DNA of 15,697 nt, taken from contig CAYMPA010000060.1 in NCBI GenBank assembly GCA_964392105.1, forward strand, positions 1 to 15,697. The letters are read 5' to 3'. The first letter of the stretch is position 1, and every line of letters starts with the position of its first letter. Source of the DNA: UBA7359 sp964392105. GTDB lineage: Bacteria; Pseudomonadota; Gammaproteobacteria; Eutrophobiales; Eutrophobiaceae. Below are positions 1-6,726 of the stretch, piece after piece. The notes beneath the pieces are model-generated. The model was given only the letters and a program-made list of their open reading frames with translations, had not been told where the DNA came from and searched no databases. Both the position numbers and the translations under genes were made by a program.

Positions 1-35
1 GATTATATCAAAACCAGATCCTTTAGAATGTTTGG

Positions 36-95
36 TTAAGTCTGAGGTATTACATCTTAGCCACAGAGGACACTCATCTTCTCAGAAGAACACGT
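36..95. repeat. Degenerate repeat-like intergenic sequence at window edge
   Basis: This stretch contains TTAAGTCTGA (about 36-45), the same 10-mer found in the palindromes at 10446-10467 and 15587-15604. It is followed by two loosely similar tracts, ACAGAGGACAC and TCAGAAGAACAC. It looks like decayed intergenic repeat material lying downstream of the gene that ends at 97. The similarity to the other palindromes is seen directly; calling it a remnant of the same family is inference. Confidence 0.3.
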
Positions 96-96
96 C

Positions 97-879
97 TTAT
101 TCACTCTTCTTGCCATTCCATTTATTAGTTTTTTCTTCGTCACAATAGCCCCACTTACCTTTAAACTCTCGATATTTATGTTGAAACTGATAAACAAAAT
201 GTCCCCAATAAGCATAACCATTATGTTCTTTAGAGCACCCTCTTGCTGCACTATTCTGAAACCAATATCCTGACAACCTGTCTCCTTCGAAATTTCCAAT
301 TATTGTCCCATCATTAACGAATAATCCAGAATAATTACCACCAATCTGTTCATCTGAAATTTCATAAAATATTAATACACCAAAATCCGTTTGCCATTTA
401 CCTAATATAGCTTGAACAATACTTTTTTTTATTTGATGCTGTTCTTCCATACGTTTTTCTTCAATTAATTTTCCTTTTTCTAGTGCGGTTCTTTTTCTTT
501 CTTCCTCCACCCATTTTTTCTCTAATTCTAGTAAGCGTTGTTGTTCATTTGCCTTTTTCTTGTCTTCTTCTTTCTGACGTTGCCGTTCTATTTCAGCAAG
601 CCTAGCCTCTTCTTTCTTTCGTTTTTCTTCCTCTATTCTTTTCTGCTCTAATTCAATAAGTCGCTTTTTCTCCGCTTCGGTTTCTGTATTGCGTTTAGCT
701 TCTATCTCAACTTTCTTTTTCTCTTCGGCTTCGACCTGTTTTTTTTCTTCCGCCTCTTGTTGCTCTATCTGTTTTTCCAAGGCCTCAAGTTCCGCATCAG
801 TGACGGCAGTAACAGAAGTCAAATGCCCGACCATAAGAACCAGGCAGACAATTAAACTATGTGCCATCTTTGATTTCAT
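97..879 (-). CDS. Exported coiled-coil protein with C-terminal beta-rich domain (hypothetical)
   Basis: The 260-aa product has three parts. Residues 1-25 form a signal peptide (hydrophobic LIVCLVLMVG, cleavage plausible after SVTA). Residues about 28-155 are a highly charged E/K/R/Q-rich helix of the TolA or coiled-coil type. Residues 158-260 form a compact domain with W162, repeated G-x-Y/G-x-F strands (GGNYSG, GTIIGNFEG, LSGYW), FKGKWGYCD and two cysteines (C215, C246) that could form a disulfide. That glycine/tryptophan pattern recalls small calycin-like or MORN-like beta domains, but I recognise no named family. The gene starts 8 bp after the nitroreductase stop on the same strand, so co-transcription is likely. 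The start is uncertain: Met1 (879) and Met5 (867) both lack a strong Shine-Dalgarno sequence. A periplasmic location is inferred; the function is unknown. Confidence 0.75.
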   Translation of the reverse strand: MKSKMAHSLIVCLVLMVGHLTSVTAVTDAELEALEKQIEQQEAEEKKQVEAEEKKKVEIEAKRNTETEAEKKRLIELEQKRIEEEKRKKEEARLAEIERQRQKEEDKKKANEQQRLLELEKKWVEEERKRTALEKGKLIEEKRMEEQHQIKKSIVQAILGKWQTDFGVLIFYEISDEQIGGNYSGLFVNDGTIIGNFEGDRLSGYWFQNSAARGCSKEHNGYAYWGHFVYQFQHKYREFKGKWGYCDEEKTNKWNGKKSE

Positions 880-887
880 TGGATTAA

Positions 888-1451
888 TTAAGGTAATTCA
901 GTTAACACTTGTTGTAATGGTTTCCTGATCATCTTGGAAATATTAACAGGATAGCCATACCAGATTAAACCAACAAGATTTTCAAGCTCTCGATTTACCA
1001 AAACCAGATCATAAAATCGATCATCCAGAGTAACAGGGCCAGTTGACCACTTTGTACCAATTCCTTTTTCCCATAAACACAGCATCAAATTTTGTACAAC
1101 ACAACAACAGGCTGCATAGTCTTCTTGATAACGTATTTCGTCATCTGATTTTTGACATGTTATGACCAACCAGCCAGGTATTTCCATCCAGCGCCTGTAT
1201 TTTCTTTCAGCGGTCTCTGTTCCCTTTGTTTCGATCAGCATTTCCTTATTTAATTTATTAATACTGGTTACCGTTTCCTTTCCCAATAAATAAAAACGCC
1301 ATGGCTCGGTAAGATGATGATTCGGTGCCCAACACGCTGTTGTAATGGCTTCTTTAATTACAGTCTTGTCTGGAATCTTATCAGGAATGAAATCGTGTAT
1401 TGTACGACGAGATGTAATTATCTCTGCCAGATCCATCGTTTGACTAGTCAT
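888..1451 (-). CDS. Nitroreductase family protein (YdjA-like, FMN-dependent)
   Basis: A 187-aa single-domain protein of normal length for the small nitroreductases. FMN-contact motifs are visible: SRR at 14-16 in the N-terminal helix, APNHHLTEPWRF at 42-53 (the signature of the YdjA-type subgroup), and GIGTKWSTG near residue 135. Family members use NAD(P)H and FMN to reduce nitro compounds, quinones or unsaturated bonds, usually as cytoplasmic homodimers; the substrate cannot be read from sequence. The ATG at 1451 is preceded by GAGG with 5-nt spacing, which supports this start over Met6. The gene probably leads a two-gene unit with the coiled-coil gene 8 bp downstream. Family assignment is firm; the physiological role is open. 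Confidence 0.88.
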   Translation of the reverse strand: MTSQTMDLAEIITSRRTIHDFIPDKIPDKTVIKEAITTACWAPNHHLTEPWRFYLLGKETVTSINKLNKEMLIETKGTETAERKYRRWMEIPGWLVITCQKSDDEIRYQEDYAACCCVVQNLMLCLWEKGIGTKWSTGPVTLDDRFYDLVLVNRELENLVGLIWYGYPVNISKMIRKPLQQVLTELP

Positions 1452-1606
1452 ATAAACCTCGATATAAATCTAGAACTCTTCAGGATGCTCTCGTAATGCT
1501 GATAAACAGATATTATCATCCTGTTAGTAATAATTAAGTTTACAACTAATAATAAATACTGATCTGTATAAATTTATTAAGCCCGTTTTCATTAGACAAT
1601 TTGAAC

Positions 1607-3448
1607 TTATTCGTTTCTTTTCTTCTCAATTTTTCTTAATAACGATTTAAGTCTTATTGAGCGTGGTGCTATTACTTGCGCTTCATGGATATAAGCAGTG
1701 GCAGTATCAAAATCCCCACTATCAATTGCCTCTTTAACTTTCGCTTCATAGCTTTTCATGATTGATTGCAATTCTTTCCGGGCATCACGATCTCGTGGAT
1801 TATCTTTTAAGCGTTGTTTATATTGGCTAATCTGTTGTTTATCTACATCTGTTATCAATGATGTCGGTGCATCCCTCTTCCGGGATTCTCTTGCAAGCAT
1901 TTCTTCATGCGCTTTTTTGTCTTCAAACAGTACTTTTTCAATTGGTGGGATTTCTGGATGATCCGGACTGATTTCCTTGGCTAGTTCCAGGTATTGACCT
2001 GCCTTCTCCAAGTTTTTATTGTGAATACTATTTTCAGTTAATTTCAAGTACTCGGTAGCAACATTATAAAGACCTTCCTGTGCATCGGCATTACCAGGAT
2101 CCAGTTCAAGTACTTGCTGATATTTCTCAACTGCATTATTTCCGTCTGGCTTACTTAACCGCAATGCCCTGATATCTTCATGTGCTTGATGAAGTAATTG
2201 CTCAATTATTTCCTGTTCGCTTGGTGCTTCAGAAATAATATCAACCTGTTCTTTTTCTAAATCGACAGGTGCATGCTGTTCAACAACAGGCACATCATCT
2301 GCCATAACTGGTTCATCTTTCTTATCCGCACCTTCTTTATTCCCTTCATCCAATAAAGCCAGGACAAATAATATTGCGAAACCGATCAATGCATACCTGG
2401 TAATACGTCTGAATAAAGAGGGCTTTTTCTTGATCGGGATTTCATCCTGGCGGCTCAATATTCCTGTTTTATCTGTTGCTAATTCATTAGTGGCATCAGT
2501 CTTTTGTTGTACATGGTCGGGGGCAACGACTGTTTCAATTCCAGATTGATCAACATAACCAGATCCATCAATTCCAGACTGCCAATCTGTTATGGATTGC
2601 GGTCTATGTTCCGGTTTAAAGGCCAAGGCATGATCAATTGCAGATAATATCGATGGTGAATACCCTTCAGGATTGATTTCTGATGCGGTCACTAATGTAT
2701 CTCTTTCGGAGTGCAACAAACCTTCACTTCTATCCATTGCCTCTGATGGTGAACGTCCAATAACTGCACGATACATGGTTGCACCTAAACCATAAATATC
2801 TGTCCAGGGTCCTTGCTTGTCACTCTTGCTTACATATTGTTCAAAGGGTGCGAACCCGGGAGAGACCATGGTTGTTAACGTACGGGTTTGTTGTCCAAAA
2901 GACTGCCTGGCTGAACCAAAATCAAGTAACACAGGACTACCATCTTCACGAATAAAGATATTGGCGGGTTTGATATCGCGATGAATAAAGCCAGCCGCAT
3001 GAACCTGTTTTAAACCATCCAATATTGGCAAGATGATCGCTTTCAGCTTTTCTTCACTCAGCGTGTTTTTATTTTTAAGTAATTCATGCATCCCCTTTCC
3101 ATGTTCATACTCCATGACCATATAAGCGGTATTGTTTTCAGGGAATACAGTAAAGACACGGACTATATTAGGATGTTTAAATTTAGCGAGTGTTTGTGCC
3201 TCGCTCATGAACCTGTCCAATCCCCACTTGAATTGATCGCCATACTCACCGGACACAGGGTGTACAGAAGAACTTTGATCCCTGATCGCCATTTCTATTG
3301 GCAGAAATTCTTTAATGGCAACACTTTGATTAAGGTTGGTGTCTTCAGCCAGATAAGTAATACCAAAGCCACCCTGGCCAAGTATTTTTTTAATCGTGTA
3401 CCAGTGAAGTTTGTAACCTGGAGTAAGTGCGTTACGAGGATTATCCAT
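1607..3448 (-). CDS. Transmembrane Ser/Thr protein kinase with C-terminal TPR-like repeats
   Basis: A 613-aa Hanks-type kinase. The catalytic domain spans about 15-290: glycine loop GQGGFG (24-29), VAIK with ATP-binding K46, helix-C glutamate near E83, catalytic loop HRDIKPAN (156-163, D158) and DFG (176-178). All key residues are present, so it should be active. The GQGGFGITYLAED opening and VAIKEFLP are typical of a subgroup common in proteobacteria and cyanobacteria. A linker rich in polar residues leads to one membrane segment (about 352-366), then an acidic stretch and two TPR-like helical segments (about 425-500 and 545-613) with the patterns LELDPGNADA and AQVIAPRS. Topology places the kinase in the cytoplasm and the repeats outside, suggesting a periplasmic sensor or scaffold. 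No strong ribosome-binding site precedes the ATG at 3448. Targets are unknown. Confidence 0.9.
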   Translation of the reverse strand: MDNPRNALTPGYKLHWYTIKKILGQGGFGITYLAEDTNLNQSVAIKEFLPIEMAIRDQSSSVHPVSGEYGDQFKWGLDRFMSEAQTLAKFKHPNIVRVFTVFPENNTAYMVMEYEHGKGMHELLKNKNTLSEEKLKAIILPILDGLKQVHAAGFIHRDIKPANIFIREDGSPVLLDFGSARQSFGQQTRTLTTMVSPGFAPFEQYVSKSDKQGPWTDIYGLGATMYRAVIGRSPSEAMDRSEGLLHSERDTLVTASEINPEGYSPSILSAIDHALAFKPEHRPQSITDWQSGIDGSGYVDQSGIETVVAPDHVQQKTDATNELATDKTGILSRQDEIPIKKKPSLFRRITRYALIGFAILFVLALLDEGNKEGADKKDEPVMADDVPVVEQHAPVDLEKEQVDIISEAPSEQEIIEQLLHQAHEDIRALRLSKPDGNNAVEKYQQVLELDPGNADAQEGLYNVATEYLKLTENSIHNKNLEKAGQYLELAKEISPDHPEIPPIEKVLFEDKKAHEEMLARESRKRDAPTSLITDVDKQQISQYKQRLKDNPRDRDARKELQSIMKSYEAKVKEAIDSGDFDTATAYIHEAQVIAPRSIRLKSLLRKIEKKRNE

Positions 3449-3575
3449 AATTAATTATCTAAATAGCCATGCATAAAATAAAGCGTGACATTCATTATAT
3501 ATTCAAGGGTTAAGATCGCCATATTTCTAACGCATTTATAGCTTTTTTCCTTACTCTAACGCATCAAACCTGATT

Positions 3576-3598
3576 TTGCTGACAGCTATAATCAGCAA
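3576..3598 (+). promoter_or_regulatory. Promoter-like TATAAT inside an operator-like inverted repeat
   Basis: TTGCTGA (3576-3582) and TCAGCAA (3592-3598) are perfect 7-bp inverted arms around a 9-nt centre. A consensus -10 hexamer TATAAT lies at 3587-3592, overlapping the right arm. It is about 60 bp upstream of the plus-strand start at 3652. No convincing -35 box is visible at the usual distance. A 10-bp direct repeat TCTAACGCAT (3526-3535 and 3555-3564) lies just upstream. A repressor-controlled promoter for the now-broken gene at 3652 is inferred. Confidence 0.3.
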
Positions 3599-3651
3599 TT
3601 ATTACGCTCATAATCCCAACAAAACAATATCTGGTAAATCAAGAGGTTATC

Positions 3652-3890
3652 ATGATGCATAAAATGATTTGGTTGGTTATTTTGTTATGCCTGTCAATAA
3701 ATATCACTTTTGCAGAAGAAAAAAGACACCGGCCATAGGCTATCGAAGTAAAAGTAGAAACGGGTGTTTATAACATTTGCGATGTTTTGAAGACGCGCGA
3801 CTTTTTGTATATCCTGACCTACACGTTTTGATTCCGATCTTTGATGTAATCGTTAAGCTTTATTTTCTTCATTTATTTTATCTAGCGTGA
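3652..3890 (+). pseudogene. Broken small secreted-protein gene (nonsense plus probable frameshift)
   Basis: A good ribosome-binding site (AAGAGGT, spacing 4) precedes ATG at 3652. The first 28 codons give a clean signal peptide (hydrophobic WLVILLCLSINITFA, SPase I site TFA-EE). An amber TAG at 3736-3738 stops it. The same frame continues for 30 codons (beginning AIEVKVETGVYNIC) to TGA at 3829. From about 3777 another frame reads more like a real protein (CFEDARLFVYPDLHVLIP) and runs to TGA at 3888. One lost base near ATTTGCGATG would join the two segments. The pattern of signal peptide, one stop and one frameshift suggests a decayed gene for a small exported protein. Alternatively only the 28-aa peptide is made. 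The family is not recognised. Confidence 0.45.
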
Positions 3891-3916
3891 AATAAAGCGG
3901 ACAATCGACGATATTA
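3847..3916 (-). repeat. Nested imperfect inverted repeat over the 3' end of the DUF1330 gene
   Basis: Inner arms GCTTTATTT (3857-3865) and AAATAAAGC (3890-3898) are perfectly complementary over 9 bp. Outer arms TAATCGT (3847-3853) and ACGATATTA (3908-3916) pair with a 2-nt bulge and include the stop codon of the DUF1330 gene. There is a 24-nt loop and no run of T residues, so a simple intrinsic terminator is unlikely. It is one of several stem-forming tails in this island. Confidence 0.35.
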
Positions 3917-4240
3917 ACCTTTTGGCAGGTAGGGGATTGTCCCTGCGACATCGGTGTCATCAATAACATGTAAATTACTGATGCTTCCATCCTGTCGTGC
4001 CTTACCATACTTTGCATAATCCGGATCGTTAGCAAAGGCTTGTGCCGCATCCAAAGAAGGAAACTCGATCAAGGCAATCAGTGACGTATCCAAATCTTCG
4101 CCTTCAAGGGTCGTAAAATTACCACTGCGAGAAAGGTATTTGCCCCCATGTTTGTGAACAATATCGTGAACATTCGCTGCGTAGTCCAGCACCCAGGCAT
4201 CATCGGTAATTTTCACATTTGCGATTACATATACGGTCAT
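3914..4240 (-). CDS. DUF1330 domain-containing protein
   Basis: A 108-aa protein opening MTVYVIANVKITDDAW, with HGGKYLSRSG and a segment ending FPSLDAAQAFANDPDYAKYG. These are the hallmarks of DUF1330, a dimeric alpha+beta-barrel fold of about 95-110 aa with no established activity. The start is placed at 4240 because AAGGAGAG lies 6 nt upstream; an in-frame ATG 13 codons earlier has no such site and would add a non-family extension. It is a stand-alone gene on the minus strand inside the block of small unrelated genes, with an inverted repeat over its stop codon. Family assignment is firm; the function is unknown. Confidence 0.88.
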   Translation of the reverse strand: MTVYVIANVKITDDAWVLDYAANVHDIVHKHGGKYLSRSGNFTTLEGEDLDTSLIALIEFPSLDAAQAFANDPDYAKYGKARQDGSISNLHVIDDTDVAGTIPYLPKG

Positions 4241-4377
4241 GATTGCTCTCCTTTTTTGTTTGTTATTTTCACTAAACAATAGTTTAAGACGAAAATTTCC
4301 TGATATTCAAGCCCAAAAACGGGGTTTATTCAGACTACAAACACGACTAACCAAGCAGTTTGTTTTGCTGATTTACA

Positions 4378-4518
4378 CTACTCTATAAATTTCTTCATAG
4401 CCGCTGACTTACTGATAGTTTTAAAATGATTTGGCATGTAAGTATGATCCATTTTAACTGGCATAGAAGACATTTCATATTCAACATTGTCTTTATAATT
4501 CTTGGGTGTGTCAGGCAT
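4378..4518 (-). CDS. Small hypothetical protein (46 aa)
   Basis: The predicted 46-residue product begins MPDTPKNYKDNVEYEM and ends KSAAMKKFIE. It is polar, basic towards the C-terminus, and has no signal peptide or membrane segment. The ATG at 4518 follows an AAGAAAAG tract that could serve as a weak ribosome-binding site; an in-frame ATG 14 codons earlier is possible but adds only a lysine/arginine-rich leader. It shares strand and spacing with its neighbours in the small-gene block, which is the main reason to consider it real. I recognise no family. A chance reading frame cannot be excluded. Confidence 0.4.
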   Translation of the reverse strand: MPDTPKNYKDNVEYEMSSMPVKMDHTYMPNHFKTISKSAAMKKFIE

Positions 4519-4628
4519 GTCTTTTCTTCTTTTGCTTTTAGATATCTGGACAACTCGCATTTCAGTTTTACAAATTCTTCAACATTCTATTAGTTAAGTA
4601 TCTTGCGTCATGTGTATATCCGTCTATG

Positions 4629-5003
4629 TTATGTTTTTACCATATTCACTATAACTAGAATCGTTGTAATAAACGCGGGCAAAGCCTGAATATACAAGAT
4701 AGAATTTTTTGCTGTAACGCCACCATAAATCCCGGCAATTACTATACAAATTAGAAAAAACAAAATTATCTGGTTACTTATTTCAGGAGAAGGATGGAAT
4801 AACCCCCATACCATGCCAGCTGATAAAAAGCCATTATATAAACCTTGATTCGCAGCAAGTACTTTTGATATTTCCGCTTTTTCTTCTGTATTTCCAAATA
4901 TTTTTCTACCAGACTGTTTTGTCCATAAAAACATTTCAAGGTATAGAAAACCCAGATGCTCAAGTGCAATAAATATAACTAATATTGAGATAACCAGATC
5001 CAT
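4629..5003 (-). CDS. DUF1304 family integral membrane protein
   Basis: A 124-aa hydrophobic protein with four predicted membrane helices (about 2-24, 54-70, 77-97, 102-120). The segment LAANQGLYNGFLSAGMVWG (49-67) is the family signature of DUF1304, whose members are about 120 aa and have no assigned function. Ahead of it, EMFLWTKQSGRKIFG (23-37) is also characteristic. The ATG at 5003 is preceded by GGAG at 6-nt spacing. It lies 74 bp downstream of the AlkD-like gene on the same strand. Location in the cytoplasmic membrane is confident; the role is unknown. Confidence 0.88.
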   Translation of the reverse strand: MDLVISILVIFIALEHLGFLYLEMFLWTKQSGRKIFGNTEEKAEISKVLAANQGLYNGFLSAGMVWGLFHPSPEISNQIILFFLICIVIAGIYGGVTAKNSILYIQALPAFITTILVIVNMVKT

Positions 5004-5035
5004 ATATTTTCTCCAACTATCTTTAAATTACAAAA

Positions 5036-5082
5036 CGTTAAAGCAATGAAGCGTCCGACTTAAAACCTGATTGATGTTTACG
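5036..5082 (-). repeat. Imperfect inverted repeat over the 3' end of the AlkD-like gene
   Basis: CGTTAAAGCAATG (5036-5048) and GATTGATGTTTACG (5069-5082) pair imperfectly, with matches in CGT, AAA and AAT and several unpaired bases. The right arm contains the stop codon of the gene ending at 5078. GTTAAAG resembles the GTTRRRY core of cassette recombination sites but misses the last position. This is a weak candidate for a decayed attC and could be chance in AT-rich DNA. Confidence 0.25.
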
Positions 5083-5782
5083 CTACACCTTTCAGGTATT
5101 TTTTCCTCTCTTGTTCAGGAAATTTTTCGATTACGTACCTTAACATTGTTCTTGGCATTTTTTTATAATGGGCTTTTAAAAACGCGACTTCTTTAGCCAG
5201 GTCTCGTTTTCCAATTTCTCTAAGCATCCAGCCCACTGCCTTATGAATCAGGTCTTCCTGGTCGCTGAGCAATTGCTCTGAAATGTGTAATGTATCACTA
5301 AATTGGTTTTTCTTAATGAAGTAAAAAGTGGATATAATCGCTATCCGACGTTCCCATAGTAAATTAGACTTTGATAAATCATACAACACTGATTTATCTT
5401 TGTTTTCTATATAAGCACCAATAATGTGATGAGCCGAGCTATCAACCAAGTCCCAGTTATTTATATACTGAGTGTTGCTCAAATACAGGTGATAAATTTT
5501 TTCTTGCTCATCGACGCTGGATTTGGAAAAGCGAAAAACTAAAAGGAGCAATGCAAATAATCGAACTTCGTGATACTCAGACTTCAAGAGTTTTTCTGCG
5601 ACACTCAATGGAGTAGTTTTATACTTTTTGATTGCCTGGCGGATAACTGGAACCCGGATACCAAGGAATATATCTCCAAAACCATATTCACCCTCTGCAG
5701 TCTTGAAAAAACGCTGAGAGTGTTTGGCTATTTCTGGATTAGCCAGACTATCCAAATACCCCGTTATCTTTTGATATGTCAT
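5078..5782 (-). CDS. DNA alkylation repair protein (AlkD-like HEAT-repeat glycosylase)
   Basis: The 234-aa protein matches the AlkD family in length and motifs: GIRVPVIR (41-48), YHEVRLFALLLL (70-81), NNWDLVD (108-114), LWERRIAIIST (142-152), HKAVGWMLREIGKRD (180-194) and MPRTMLRYVIEKFP (209-222). AlkD-type glycosylases excise N3- and N7-alkylated purines without base flipping. The residues corresponding to the tryptophan/aspartate pair and arginine used by the Bacillus enzyme are present (W110, D114, R145/R146, W185), so activity is plausible. AGGGAT lies 7 nt before the ATG at 5782. It sits alone in the small-gene block, with no adaptive-response genes nearby. Confidence 0.9.
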   Translation of the reverse strand: MTYQKITGYLDSLANPEIAKHSQRFFKTAEGEYGFGDIFLGIRVPVIRQAIKKYKTTPLSVAEKLLKSEYHEVRLFALLLLVFRFSKSSVDEQEKIYHLYLSNTQYINNWDLVDSSAHHIIGAYIENKDKSVLYDLSKSNLLWERRIAIISTFYFIKKNQFSDTLHISEQLLSDQEDLIHKAVGWMLREIGKRDLAKEVAFLKAHYKKMPRTMLRYVIEKFPEQERKKYLKGVA

Positions 5783-5832
5783 ACATTATCCCTGACCTTT
5801 CATACACCTGACACTTGCTATAACCAGTCCCA

Positions 5833-5872
5833 ATAAAGTGCAGAGATATGGTATCTGTGTTTATGACTTTAT
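5833..5872 (-). repeat. Bulged hairpin over the stop codon of the DGC-domain gene
   Basis: ATAAAGT (5833-5839) pairs perfectly with ACTTTAT (5866-5872). Inside it CAGAGATA (5841-5848) pairs with TATCTGTG (5852-5859) at 7 of 8 positions around a 3-nt loop. The two stems are separated by a 1-nt versus 6-nt bulge. There is no T tract. The right end touches the stop codon of the gene that ends at 5872. It could be an mRNA 3'-end stabiliser or a decayed cassette end; neither can be shown from sequence alone. Confidence 0.35.
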
Positions 5873-6153
5873 CAGGCATGCAAAGTTTTATTTATATCAT
5901 CAATCACTTTGTTTTTAACAACACTGACATCCGAATGTGAAAAACCCATATGATATTTTTTCTTGATTCCATATTCTGTTAGCGTGTATTGATATGTAGA
6001 TTCTACGTTACCACCTGCTCCCGCTATGCAGGACATTTCTGCCATGTGATCACGATCTAGTTCAACAGCTATTTGATTTGCCAGTCGAGCAATATTGGAA
6101 CACCCCGAACAAGAATAGACTAAGGATAACTCATTGCGATTTTTTTGTGCCAC
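5872..6153 (-). CDS. DGC-domain (putative zinc-binding) protein with internal deletion
   Basis: A 93-aa protein. The N-terminal half matches the DGC-domain family: VYSCSGCSNIARLANQIA (12-29) and MSCIAGAGG (40-48) are conserved landmarks. The C-terminal half LTEYGIKKKYH (58-68) is the usual family ending. Family members normally carry between these a segment with an Asp-Gly-Cys motif and further cysteines. Here GGNVESTYQ runs directly into YTLTEYG, so that segment is missing without loss of frame. The start is GTG at 6153, supported by GGAG with 7-nt spacing. Remaining cysteines are C15, C18 and C42, so zinc binding may be lost or altered. The gene lies just downstream of the attC-like element on the same strand. 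Confidence 0.8.
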   Translation of the reverse strand: MAQKNRNELSLVYSCSGCSNIARLANQIAVELDRDHMAEMSCIAGAGGNVESTYQYTLTEYGIKKKYHMGFSHSDVSVVKNKVIDDINKTLHA

Positions 6154-6215
6154 AGATGGACTCCAATCTCAAAAATTCATTTATTAATTTTGTTGTAATT
6201 ATTTATATGTTTTGT

Positions 6216-6304
6216 GCCTAACATTCTAGCTCAGCGGATCCGAGAGTAGTGGGGTAAATAAATCGCATCATCGGTTTGGCTTCCGTTGAAGCGAATTGTT
6301 AGGG
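6216..6304 (-). other. Integron attC-like recombination site
   Basis: Read on the minus strand, this 89-bp element starts two bases after the stop codon of the VOC gene with CCCTAAC (6304-6298) and ends with GTTAGGC (6222-6216), a perfect GTTRRRY core. Inner arms TCAACGGA and TCCGCTGA are complementary at 7 of 8 positions, with an additional unpaired base towards the core, as expected for attC sites recombined as folded single strands. The opening CCCTAACAATTCGCTTCAA is strongly reminiscent of environmental integron cassettes. The first box has one mismatch to RYYYAAC. No integrase gene is present in the window. Sequence features are seen; recombination activity is inference. Confidence 0.72.
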
Positions 6305-6306
6305 AG

Positions 6307-6699
6307 TTATCCAAGAGAACCGCCAAACTTTTCTGCCAATTCAATTTCAAATCCATTGGGATCATATATCCAAATGGACTTGGACTTACCCCAATCAACC
6401 TGTTGATGTGATATTTTTACATCCAGATCTTTCAAACTTGTCTCAATATCATCGAAAGAATCGATGTTGAATCCAATATGTGCAACACGCTCACCGTTTG
6501 TATTTTCTCCCAAGCTCCCATTTGTTTCGTAAAGAGCCATGTATGCAGCACCATCCTCACCAATGATTGCATATGGCAATCCATTCGATTGCTCACCCCT
6601 CTCTTTGACTTTAAAGTCGAACATCTTCTCGTAAAACCGGATGGATTCATCCAAATTCTTCACCACCATGTTAATATGATCTATTCCACACACTTTCAT
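6307..6699 (-). CDS. VOC superfamily (glyoxalase/bleomycin-resistance fold) protein
   Basis: A 130-aa vicinal-oxygen-chelate protein. It opens GIDHINMVVKNLDESIRFYEKMF, and the four metal-ligand positions are recognisable: H8, E57 (in ALYE), H74 (in AHIGFNI) and E120 (in DPNGFEIEL). The paired beta-alpha-beta-beta-beta modules cover about 1-60 and 70-125. Such proteins can be glyoxalases, dioxygenases, isomerases or antibiotic-binding proteins; the substrate is not predictable here. The ATG at 6699 follows GGGAG, and no other start competes. The gene plus the attC-like element immediately after its stop has the architecture of an integron gene cassette. Confidence 0.88.
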   Translation of the reverse strand: MKVCGIDHINMVVKNLDESIRFYEKMFDFKVKERGEQSNGLPYAIIGEDGAAYMALYETNGSLGENTNGERVAHIGFNIDSFDDIETSLKDLDVKISHQQVDWGKSKSIWIYDPNGFEIELAEKFGGSLG

Positions 6700-6726
6700 A
6701 CTTCTGCTCCCTTACAGTATGTTTAT

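Noticed and set aside
689..928. Plus-strand 79-codon Ser/Phe-rich frame
   Set aside because: It is the antisense of the repetitive Glu/Lys codons in the coiled-coil gene; such frames stay open by composition alone.
1473..1527. Inverted CAGGATG/CATCCTG and TGATAA/TTATCA arms upstream of the nitroreductase gene as an operator
   Set aside because: The arms are short, the loops are long for the outer pair and the sequence is AT-rich; chance pairing is likely.
3857..3898. Intrinsic terminator for the DUF1330 gene
   Set aside because: The stem is AT-rich, the loop is 24 nt and no T tract follows on either strand.
4303..4330. Possible terminator hairpin (CCC/GGG with T-rich flank) between the 46-aa gene and DUF1330
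   Set aside because: Only three contiguous GC pairs form, with a mismatch next to them; too weak to call.
4576..4631. Second attC-like site after the DUF1304 gene (GTTAAGT at 4593-4599)
   Set aside because: A GTTRRRY match exists but lies in the wrong position and orientation relative to the gene end, and no complementary arm pairs with the sequence at the stop codon.
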